Made by a program: the position numbers and the translations under genes. From assembly GCA_021161165.1 (NCBI GenBank), contig JAGHBF010000015.1, positions 1-19,536 on the forward strand: a stretch of DNA of 19,536 nucleotides, in the 5' to 3' direction. How positions within the stretch are numbered: the first letter of the stretch is position 1; every line of letters starts with the position of its first letter. The notes under the pieces were generated by a model. That model did not search any database, was not told where the DNA came from, and saw only the letters and a list, made by a program, of their open reading frames with translations. The stretch comes from Candidatus Aminicenantota bacterium. GTDB lineage: Bacteria; Acidobacteriota; Aminicenantia; S016-38. This document shows, piece by piece, positions 13,624 through 19,536 of the stretch.

Positions 13624-15295
13624 TCTTTAATTTCAACTCATCAAGCTGAGCAGGATCCACCTCAGAAGGTGCGCCGGTAAGGAGACAGAGGGCTGATGTG
13701 GTTTTAGGAAATGCAATTACATCCCTTATAGAAATTGAACCTGAGGCCATCATAACTATGCGATCAAACCCCAGAGCAATTCCCCCGTGAGGAGGAGCTC
13801 CGTGTTCCAGGGCCTCAATAAGAAAGGAAAACCTCTTTTCCTCTACTCCAAGAAGCCTTAAAATCCGCTTCTGAAGATCCGCATTATTAATTCTTATACT
13901 CCCACCCCCAAGTTCAACCCCGTTTAAAACAACATCATATGCCCTGGCAATAACTTCAAGCGGTCTATCTTCCAGAATTCCAATGTCCTCATCTCTGGGA
14001 GCAGTAAAAGGGTGATGGTTCGAAGTAAGATTTCCCTCAGCATCCCTATCAAAAAGAGGAAAATCGACAACCCAAAGAAATTTAAATCCTTCAGAAATTG
14101 CTCCTTTTATTTTTGCCGCCTCTATTCTAACCAATCCCATATATTCCTCAGGAACATCTCCTGCTATAAATATGCCTGTGTCTCCCTTTTCGAGGCCAAG
14201 AGCTTCACAGAGACTTTTCTGCCAGGCTTCTTCTCCCCTTAAATTTCCCTTAATAGATGAATCCTCCGGTTTCAACCAGAAGATTCCCTTACCACCAGAA
14301 GATTTTACAGTTTCATCTAAGACATCAATTTCCTTTCTCGAAAGTCCAGCAGGTATCCTCAAACCCACCAGCTTTCCACCCTTTTCCAGAACAGAATCCA
14401 CTATTCTATTTCCTCCACCTACACCCAAGGAGGTAAGGTCTTTTATCTCATAGGAAATTCTCAGGTCCGGTCTGTCTGTACCGTATTTTTCCATTGCCTC
14501 TTTATATGAGATCCTGGGAAAGGGCGTTTCCACTTCTATGCCTGCCTCTCTAAAAATTTCCTTTAAAAGCCCCTCTGTAACTTCGATAACCTCGTTTTCC
14601 TCAGTAAAACTCAATTCTATATCAATTTGTGTAAATTCTGGCTGCCTGTCAGCCCTTAAATCCTCGTCTCTGAAGCAACGGGCAATCTGATAGTATCTTT
14701 CAAGCCCTGAGACCATCAGCAGCTGTTTAAACAGCTGTGGAGATTGTGGGAGTGCGTAAAATCTGCCGGGATAGTTTCGTGAAGGGACAAGAAAATCTCT
14801 TGCACCTTCCGGAGTTGATTTTGTTAATATGGGGGTCTCAATCTCGAGAAATCCCAACGAATCCAGATATTTTCTGGTTGCCATAGCCATTCTATGGCGT
14901 AAAATCATATTCCTTTGCATGCGAGGCCTTCTAAGGTCTATATACCTGTACTTCAGCCTTACGTCCTCAGAAACATCTATTTCATCCAAGACTTGAAAAG
15001 GAGGGGTTTTAGATGTATTCAAAACCCGCAACTCTCTTACTTCTATTTCTACTTCTCCTGTGGGTATATCCGGATTTTTTGCTTCTCTTTCCCTTACCAA
15101 CCCTGTAATTTCAACAACCCATTCTGGTTTAAGTTCTCTGATTTCCCTTCCCCCCACCACTTGAACAAAACCGCTTCTATCTCTTATATCAGCGAATACA
15201 AGGGAACCAAGGTCTCTTACTCTTTGAACCCAGCCCTTTATCGTAACTTCTTTTCCAGAATCCTTAAGCCTTAATTCTCCACAATACGTTCTCAT
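13613..15295 (-). CDS. aspS: Aspartyl-tRNA synthetase
   Basis: Class IIb synthetase that charges tRNA-Asp. The 560-aa bacterial-type enzyme has an N-terminal OB-fold anticodon domain (G-W-V-Q-R-V-R-D-L-G near 21-30). Motif 1 contains F-L-E-I-E-T-P near 150, motif 2 is F-R-D-E-D-L-R-A-D-R-Q-P-E near 206-218, and the GAD insertion covers about 285-410. Motif 3 is G-I-A-L-G-F-D-R near 505, followed by the conserved I-R-D-V-I-A-F-P-K-T tail. It is slightly shorter than the roughly 590 aa of the E. coli enzyme. The ATG overlaps the stop of a 56-aa membrane protein gene as ATGA and has no Shine-Dalgarno of its own, so translation is probably coupled. Whether it is discriminating or also charges tRNA-Asn cannot be judged without knowing if the genome has gatCAB. 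Confidence 0.97.
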   Translation of the reverse strand: MRTYCGELRLKDSGKEVTIKGWVQRVRDLGSLVFADIRDRSGFVQVVGGREIRELKPEWVVEITGLVREREAKNPDIPTGEVEIEVRELRVLNTSKTPPFQVLDEIDVSEDVRLKYRYIDLRRPRMQRNMILRHRMAMATRKYLDSLGFLEIETPILTKSTPEGARDFLVPSRNYPGRFYALPQSPQLFKQLLMVSGLERYYQIARCFRDEDLRADRQPEFTQIDIELSFTEENEVIEVTEGLLKEIFREAGIEVETPFPRISYKEAMEKYGTDRPDLRISYEIKDLTSLGVGGGNRIVDSVLEKGGKLVGLRIPAGLSRKEIDVLDETVKSSGGKGIFWLKPEDSSIKGNLRGEEAWQKSLCEALGLEKGDTGIFIAGDVPEEYMGLVRIEAAKIKGAISEGFKFLWVVDFPLFDRDAEGNLTSNHHPFTAPRDEDIGILEDRPLEVIARAYDVVLNGVELGGGSIRINNADLQKRILRLLGVEEKRFSFLIEALEHGAPPHGGIALGFDRIVMMASGSISIRDVIAFPKTTSALCLLTGAPSEVDPAQLDELKLKIIS

Positions 15296-15462
15296 TTTAA
15301 CAGGTACATTAACCAGCCGAAGAGAATGGAACCAACCACCATCCAGAGAAAACTTTTTATGCCGTATTTTATCCTCTCTTTTTTATAATCTTTCCTTATA
15401 ATTGCAAGGTCCACAGAAGCAGGGATGGAAAACAGTAATAATATCAAAAGATAGCTATTCAT
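15292..15462 (-). CDS. 56-aa two-helix membrane protein, unknown
   Basis: A short reading frame between the DUF6677-like gene and aspS. It starts with ATG at 15462, which overlaps the upstream stop (ATGA), and ends with TGA overlapping the aspS ATG (again ATGA). The product runs M-N-S-Y-L-L-I-L-L-L at the start. It has two hydrophobic segments (about residues 3-22 and 35-55) joined by a basic linker R-K-D-Y-K-K-E-R-I-K-Y. The exact double stop/start overlap, the membrane-protein-like composition and the filling of the whole gap argue that it is real. The positive linker suggests a cytoplasmic loop with both ends outside. I do not recognise a family. Confidence 0.7.
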   Translation of the reverse strand: MNSYLLILLLFSIPASVDLAIIRKDYKKERIKYGIKSFLWMVVGSILFGWLMYLLK

Positions 15463-15827
15463 CTTTTAATTCCTTCTGATATTTCATAAGCTCTCACTGC
15501 AGCAAGGTAATTAATGAGACCCCCGCCCATTAAGAAGAAGGTTCCATAATCACTTGTCCATGTAGCTTTTACCTGCGATCCCAGTCCGAGAAATTTACCC
15601 ATGAAATACAAAATGCCATTCCCAAACTGGGCAAAGGTGAGAAATATAGTGAGAGGTGAACCTTCATTCGTTCCCACAAATCTTCCACCCAGAAGAAGTC
15701 CCAGCACAAAAAAATACATTATAGAAAAAAACAGAATTACCCCGTCTTTCTTTCTTCCCTGCATATAGTGACCAAGACCTGGCACTAACCAGGAGATAAA
15801 CAAATAAAAACCGCCTTTCTTTTTCAC
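15459..15827 (-). CDS. Small membrane protein, probable DUF6677 family
   Basis: A 122-aa membrane protein opening with K-K-K-G-G-F and then S-W-L-V-P-G-L-G-H-Y-M-Q-G-R-K-K-D-G. This is the pattern of DUF6677/TM2-like small membrane proteins (a helix, then P-G-x-G-H and a basic G-R-K turn). Further helices cover about 28-48, 57-80 and 96-110. The function is unknown. The start is GTG at 15827. There is no Shine-Dalgarno, and a promoter -10 ends seven bases before it, which suggests a leaderless mRNA. It heads a three-gene unit with a 56-aa membrane protein and aspS. The family name is from memory and should be treated as a strong guess. Confidence 0.65.
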   Translation of the reverse strand: MKKKGGFYLFISWLVPGLGHYMQGRKKDGVILFFSIMYFFVLGLLLGGRFVGTNEGSPLTIFLTFAQFGNGILYFMGKFLGLGSQVKATWTSDYGTFFLMGGGLINYLAAVRAYEISEGIKR

Positions 15828-15834
15828 AAAGGAT

Positions 15835-15863
15835 AATATAAACGAAATTTACCTCTATTTCAA
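15835..15863 (-). promoter_or_regulatory. Promoter of the DUF6677-aspS unit, probably leaderless
   Basis: On the minus strand TTGAAA (15858-15863), a 17-base spacer and TATATT (15835-15840) match sigma70 well. The -10 ends seven bases before the GTG at 15827, so transcription would begin at or next to the start codon. Confidence 0.6.
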
Positions 15864-15872
15864 GAGTTTGTA

Positions 15873-15902
15873 TTGACTAAAGATTTGTCTTAAAGTTAGA
15901 AT
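15873..15902 (+). promoter_or_regulatory. Promoter of the FAD oxidoreductase gene, probably leaderless
   Basis: TTGACT (15873-15878), an 18-base spacer and TAGAAT (15897-15902) form a near-consensus promoter. The -10 ends six bases before the ATG at 15909, so the start of transcription should fall on the ATG itself. Its -35 is back to back with that of the divergent promoter, nine bases apart. Confidence 0.65.
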
Positions 15903-15908
15903 GAGACT

Positions 15909-17033
15909 ATGAAATCCTGGGATGCAATAATAATAGGCGGAGGAATTATAGGCCTTGCCACAGGGTATTATCTTACCAAGAAAAAGAAAAAGGTTCTGGT
16001 GCTTGAAAAAAACGAAATAGGAAGCGGTTCCACAAGCAGATGCATTGGCGGCATAAGACAGCAATTTTCTACTCCTTGCTCAATCAAACTTGCGATGAAA
16101 TCGGTGGAACTCTTCGAAACCATGGAAAAGGAATTTGGATTTTCAGTAGAATTTAAAAAGTCAGGCTATCTTTTCCTTGCATTCACAGAAGAACAGAAAC
16201 AGAAATATCTTAAAGCAATCGAAATTCAACGTTCGCAGGGACTGGAAGTTCACTTCATTGACAGGAAAGAGGTAAAGAAACTGGTGCCAGGCATAGTCGA
16301 TGATGAACTTATCGGAGGAGCTTATTCTCCACAGGACGGACAGGCATTTCCATTCTATGTTATAAAAGGATATGCCATTAACATAGCCAGACTCGGGGAG
16401 GTAAGAAGAAGAGCGAAGGTTACCGACATAATCGTTGAAAATGGAAAAGTGAAAGGGGTTGTTCTGGAAGGTGGAGAAAAATTGTTTTCAGAAATTGTAG
16501 TAAATGCTGCTGGTCCCTGGGCAAAGGATGTTGGAAAAATGGCCGGGCTCGACCTTCCTCTTGAACCAGAACGCCATGAAGCTTTTATAACAAGAAGATG
16601 GAAGATGGAATCGATCCCCATGATAGTGGATTATAGAAAGGACGGTGGATATTTCCAGCAGAGAATTAATGGTCAGATCATAGGCTGCTATACGCCAGTT
16701 CCCAGAGTTGAAGGAACACGGACAGATTCTACTTTTGAATTTTTAAAGGAAATGAGTTACAGAATGGCAAGAGTTATTCCAGAACTCGCTGACGCTCAGA
16801 TTTTAAGGCAGTGGGCTGGCTCCTATACCATGACACCTGATGGGAATCCAATAGTTGATGAATCGGAAATTGAGGGATTCTATATTGCTGGTGGCATGAG
16901 CGGACACGGATTCATGTTCGGACCTGGAATAGGCTGGGCTCTTTCAAACAAAATAGTAAACGGAGAATGGGGCCTTGATATGTCGGAATTTTCCATCAGG
17001 AGGGAGTTTCAGAAGGCTGAGCTTCTGAAGTAA
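15909..17033 (+). CDS. FAD-dependent oxidoreductase, DAO family (sarcosine/proline oxidase beta-like)
   Basis: A 374-aa flavoprotein. The N-terminal Rossmann motif GGGIIG lies at 10-15, with Glu at the end of the second strand (V-L-E-K near 31-34). The block G-S-G-S-T-S-R-C-I-G-G-I-R-Q-Q-F-S at 38-54 is typical of sarcosine oxidase beta subunits and proline/hydroxyproline dehydrogenases. N-A-A-G-P-W-A-K appears near 199, and the C-terminal FAD site is Y-I-A-G-G-M-S-G-H-G-F-M-F-G-P-G-I-G near 332-349. It should oxidise a secondary or D-amino acid at the C-N bond; the substrate is not determined. No sarcosine oxidase alpha, gamma or delta genes are adjacent, so it may act alone. The last 38 bases overlap the end of convergent recA. 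Confidence 0.88.
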   Translation: MKSWDAIIIGGGIIGLATGYYLTKKKKKVLVLEKNEIGSGSTSRCIGGIRQQFSTPCSIKLAMKSVELFETMEKEFGFSVEFKKSGYLFLAFTEEQKQKYLKAIEIQRSQGLEVHFIDRKEVKKLVPGIVDDELIGGAYSPQDGQAFPFYVIKGYAINIARLGEVRRRAKVTDIIVENGKVKGVVLEGGEKLFSEIVVNAAGPWAKDVGKMAGLDLPLEPERHEAFITRRWKMESIPMIVDYRKDGGYFQQRINGQIIGCYTPVPRVEGTRTDSTFEFLKEMSYRMARVIPELADAQILRQWAGSYTMTPDGNPIVDESEIEGFYIAGGMSGHGFMFGPGIGWALSNKIVNGEWGLDMSEFSIRREFQKAELLK

Positions 17034-18024
17034 GGCCAAGCTTTTCCCTGACCTTTTCTTCCAGCTCTTTCAAAAGTTCTGGTTTTGATTCCAGAATCTT
17101 CTTTACATTATCTCTTCCCTGGCCCAACCTTTCTTTCTTGTATGAATACCAGGACCCTGCCTTTTCTATTAGTCCGACACTTACGGCAGCATCGAGAATA
17201 TCTCCTGTCTTATCTATTCCTTTACCATAGATCAGCTCCAGGATAGCTTCTCTAAAAGGAGGAGCAAGTTTATTTTTTACCACTTTTACCTTTACCATAT
17301 TACCAAGAACTTGATCTCCATGTTTTATAGAAGCCTGTCTCCTGACTTCAAGTCTTAAAGATGAGTAAAACTTAAGAGCTCTTCCGCCGGGGGTTGTTTC
17401 CGGATTTCCCATAAATACCCCTATTTTCTCTCTCACCTGGTTGATGAAAATTAGAGCCGTGTTGGACTTATTGACAATTCCTGCAAGTTTTCTCAAAGCC
17501 TGACTCATAAGCCTTGCCATAAGTCCCATATGAGAATCGCCCATATCCCCGTCAAGTTCTGCCTTTGGAACCAGTGCTGCAACTGAGTCTATTACTATTA
17601 TGTCAACTGCCCCGCTTCTCACAAGAATTTCTGAAATTTCCAGAGCCTGTTCTCCATAATCTGGCTGAGAAATGAGAAGTTCATCCACATTGACGCCAAG
17701 AGCACGGGCATATGTCGGGTCAAGAGCATGCTCAGCATCAATAAATGCTGCTTTGCCTCCCATTTTCTGCGCCTCTGCTATAACATGAAGAGCAAGAGTG
17801 GTTTTTCCAGATGCTTCCTGTCCATATATTTCAGAGATTCTTCCCCTTGGAAAACCTCCTATCCCCAAAGCGGCATCCAGACTTATACTTCCTGATGGTA
17901 TAACATCCACCTTAACATGGGCTCCTTTTTCCCCTAACTTCATAATTGAGCCCTTTCCAAATGACTTTTCTATATAATCCATCGCTGCCTTCAGCTTTTT
18001 TTCCTTTTCTGTATCGTTAGCCAT
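16996..18024 (-). CDS. recA: DNA recombination and repair protein RecA
   Basis: ATP-dependent strand-exchange protein and SOS co-protease. From the start I choose (18024) it is 342 aa, the normal length. The sequence opens with E-K-E-K-K-L-K-A-A and F-G-K-G-S-I-M-K-L-G. Walker A is GQEASGKTT at 68-76, a mild variant of GPESSGKTT. Walker B is I-I-V-I-D-S-V-A-A-L. L2 contains I-G-V-F-M-G-N-P-E-T-T-P-G-G-R-A-L-K-F-Y. The C-terminus is the usual acidic, variable tail. An ATG at 18036 would add four residues, but it overlaps the GGAGG that precedes the 18024 ATG by six bases, so the downstream start fits better. The upstream kinase stop overlaps the 18036 ATG, so the two genes are co-transcribed. 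No LexA-type promoter is visible in front. Confidence 0.97.
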   Translation of the reverse strand: MANDTEKEKKLKAAMDYIEKSFGKGSIMKLGEKGAHVKVDVIPSGSISLDAALGIGGFPRGRISEIYGQEASGKTTLALHVIAEAQKMGGKAAFIDAEHALDPTYARALGVNVDELLISQPDYGEQALEISEILVRSGAVDIIVIDSVAALVPKAELDGDMGDSHMGLMARLMSQALRKLAGIVNKSNTALIFINQVREKIGVFMGNPETTPGGRALKFYSSLRLEVRRQASIKHGDQVLGNMVKVKVVKNKLAPPFREAILELIYGKGIDKTGDILDAAVSVGLIEKAGSWYSYKKERLGQGRDNVKKILESKPELLKELEEKVREKLGLTSEAQPSETPS

Positions 18025-18033
18025 TTTTTCCTC
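18025..18033 (-). promoter_or_regulatory. recA ribosome-binding site that decides the start
   Basis: GGAGG lies six bases upstream of the ATG at 18024 on the minus strand, inside the first codons of the alternative ATG at 18036. It lies immediately after the kinase stop, so terminating ribosomes arrive next to it and coupled re-initiation is likely. Confidence 0.7.
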
Positions 18034-18035
18034 CA

Positions 18036-19536
18036 TTACATAATTTTCTTGGTTATTATTTTAAGTGCCTCCAGCGCCTCATCTGCGCTCTGGAATCTTC
18101 TGTTCCTCTCCTTGGCGAGGCATTTCAGTATAAATTCTTCCAGCTCAGGAGGAATGTCCTTCCTGTAAGCTGATGGAGGCGTTGGAAGCTCCTCTATTTG
18201 TTTTCTTATTATCTCCTCTCTTGTTTTTCCAGTAATAACTGGCCTTTTTACAATGAGGTGGTAAAGTGTAGCTCCTGCTGAATAGATATCACTTCTCGCA
18301 TCAACTTTCAAACCTTTACATTGTTCGGGTGACATGTAAAAAGGAGTGCCCGCAATTCTCCCTTTTTCCTTTTCTATTTCATCCGCAATTACCGCAAGAC
18401 CAAAGTCCATCACCTTTATCTTTCTGTCCTTTGTCAACATAATATTCTGTGGCTTTATATCCCTGTGAATAACTCCATTTTTATGAGCATATTGGAGCGC
18501 CGAGAATAGCTTTGTGGCGATAAATAGAATTTGCCTTATGGTAAATCCTCCCTTTAACTTCAAATATTCTAATAGTGTCTGACCTTCAAGAAATTCCATC
18601 GCAATAAAAAACCTATCATTAAATCTTCCCACATCGTAGACAATCACTATGTTAGGATGGGAAAGTTTTGCAGCTGTTCTCGCCTCTGCTATAAATCTTT
18701 CAAATGCCCTCTTGTCAAGGTTTAGCATTGGATTTAAAAGCTTAAGGGCTACAACTCTGTTTAAAAGTTTATCTTCTGCTTTATATACTGTTCCCATTCC
18801 TCCTTTTCCTATCTTCTCTATTATTTTGTAACGGTCTCCAGGAGTAGAAGCCATTTCCTCTATCTTCTGTAATTCCTGCACCATTGAAGACAGTTTCTCC
18901 ATTCTTTCCTTGGAATCGAGATAATGTATATCCAGACTTGTTATGGATTTAAAAATTTTGTAAGCCTTCCTGTACTCACCCTTCTCTTGAGCAATAACTC
19001 CCAGTTTGTAATAAATGTCCAGATTTGACTTTGAGATAGTAGAGCCTCCCAGCGCAGCCTGAAATCTCTCTTCTGCCAGGTCATACTCCTTTTTATCAAA
19101 GAACAATTTTCCCAGGATATAACTTGCCTTTTCAAAATTAGGGTCGTCCGGTTCAACCTTTTGTAAATATTCAATTGTAAGGTCATGATCGTTCAGGTCG
19201 TAATATGCAATGCTTCCTGCTTCAAACCATTTCTTTCCCTTCTTATATAATTCTATGGTCCTTCTAAGTAACTCTTCTTTTTTTATTTCATCCTTTTGGA
19301 GATCGGAAAGTTTCTTCAAAGCCTCTGCTGCTCTGGCGAATTCGCCCGCCTTCTCAAAATTATCGACAGCCTCCTCCACAGCACCTGCAAAAAGATATAG
19401 TTCTCCTGCTTTTGCAAAAAGTCCATCCTTCTCATAACAGACTGCAGCTTTATAAGGTTCTTTATTCCACTCATAAAGCTCCGCTGCCCCCGAATAATCT
19501 TTCCCCCTTTCAAAGTGCTCAGCTGCTTTCAGATAC
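18036..19536 (-). CDS. TPR-containing Ser/Thr protein kinase, N-terminus outside the window
   Basis: The frame is open to the right edge, so the gene is partial; 499 residues are visible. The first 225 or so are TPR-like repeats (for example A-A-E-H-F-E-R-G-K-D-Y-S-G-A-A-E-L-Y and A-V-D-N-F-E-K-A-G-E-F-A-R-A-A-E-A-L). A GTG at 19379 is not the start, because the repeat pattern continues upstream through 52 more codons. The rest is a Hanks-type kinase domain at the C-terminus: G-loop G-K-G-G-M-G-T-V near 243-250, catalytic Lys in VALK at 265, HRD at 357-359 with D-I-K-P-Q-N, DFG at 377-379 and a T-P-F-Y-M-S-P-E-Q activation segment. All catalytic residues are present and no membrane helix is seen, so it is a soluble, active-looking kinase. 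It is directly upstream of recA. Confidence 0.92.
   Translation of the reverse strand, partial: YLKAAEHFERGKDYSGAAELYEWNKEPYKAAVCYEKDGLFAKAGELYLFAGAVEEAVDNFEKAGEFARAAEALKKLSDLQKDEIKKEELLRRTIELYKKGKKWFEAGSIAYYDLNDHDLTIEYLQKVEPDDPNFEKASYILGKLFFDKKEYDLAEERFQAALGGSTISKSNLDIYYKLGVIAQEKGEYRKAYKIFKSITSLDIHYLDSKERMEKLSSMVQELQKIEEMASTPGDRYKIIEKIGKGGMGTVYKAEDKLLNRVVALKLLNPMLNLDKRAFERFIAEARTAAKLSHPNIVIVYDVGRFNDRFFIAMEFLEGQTLLEYLKLKGGFTIRQILFIATKLFSALQYAHKNGVIHRDIKPQNIMLTKDRKIKVMDFGLAVIADEIEKEKGRIAGTPFYMSPEQCKGLKVDARSDIYSAGATLYHLIVKRPVITGKTREEIIRKQIEELPTPPSAYRKDIPPELEEFILKCLAKERNRRFQSADEALEALKIITKKIM

Noticed and set aside
18025..18036. recA start at 18036
   Set aside because: That ATG contains the GGAGG that serves the ATG at 18024, has no ribosome-binding site of its own, and adds four residues not typical of RecA.
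19377..19379. GTG at 19379 as the kinase start
   Set aside because: The same frame stays open to the window edge and encodes further TPR-like repeats, so this is an internal Val.
1..19536. A novel defence, mobile or CRISPR-type system
   Set aside because: No integrase, transposase, nuclease cluster, direct-repeat array or attachment site was seen; genes are mostly housekeeping and uptake functions with uniform composition.

Overview
The window comes from a bacterium with an outer membrane: it carries a TonB-dependent receptor and lipoproteins. Base composition is moderately AT-rich by eye. Genes are tightly packed, with many 1-8 bp spacings or overlaps and three tail-to-tail overlaps. Proteins are rich in Lys and Glu. 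A TPR-Ser/Thr kinase, a TMTC-like membrane protein with TPRs, a DUF4097 protein and a probable DUF6677 protein together would fit an Acidobacteriota/Aminicenantota-like lineage, but that placement is low confidence. I see no mobile element, CRISPR array, tRNA or rRNA.

Region 1 (1-4740). The end of an isoprenylcysteine methyltransferase-like gene converges on a complete cobalamin uptake operon on the minus strand. The operon reads, in order of transcription: a strong sigma70-type promoter, a cobalamin riboswitch, btuB-like receptor, btuD-like ATPase, btuF-like binding protein and btuC-like permease. The riboswitch leader contains a hairpin that masks the btuB Shine-Dalgarno and a competing 11-bp anti-sequestor helix, so control looks translational.

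Region 2 (4740-10480). A plus-strand gene run encodes a PQQ-propeller-like lipoprotein, a TMTC-like GT-C membrane protein with TPRs, adenine phosphoribosyltransferase (apt) and an EF-G paralogue of the FusA2 type. It ends at a rho-independent terminator.

Region 3 (10508-13623). A secreted DUF4097 protein with nine VSG repeats lies divergent from a plus-strand run of nnr (NAD(P)HX repair), tsaE (tRNA t6A synthesis) and a small membrane protein.

Region 4 (13613-15827, minus). A DUF6677-like membrane protein, a previously uncalled 56-aa membrane protein and aspS are joined by two successive ATGA overlaps.

Region 5 (15909-19536). A plus-strand FAD-dependent amine/amino-acid oxidoreductase converges on recA. 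recA is preceded in the same transcription unit by a TPR-Ser/Thr protein kinase that runs off the right edge.

The most notable pattern is that four genes have a -10 element ending only 6-8 nt before the start codon and no Shine-Dalgarno (4740, 5783, 15827 minus, 15909), which suggests leaderless mRNAs. Other genes here have strong AGGAGG-type sites. Most of the content is housekeeping or known families. The less described items are the small membrane proteins, the kinase-recA arrangement and the lipoprotein/GT-C pair.
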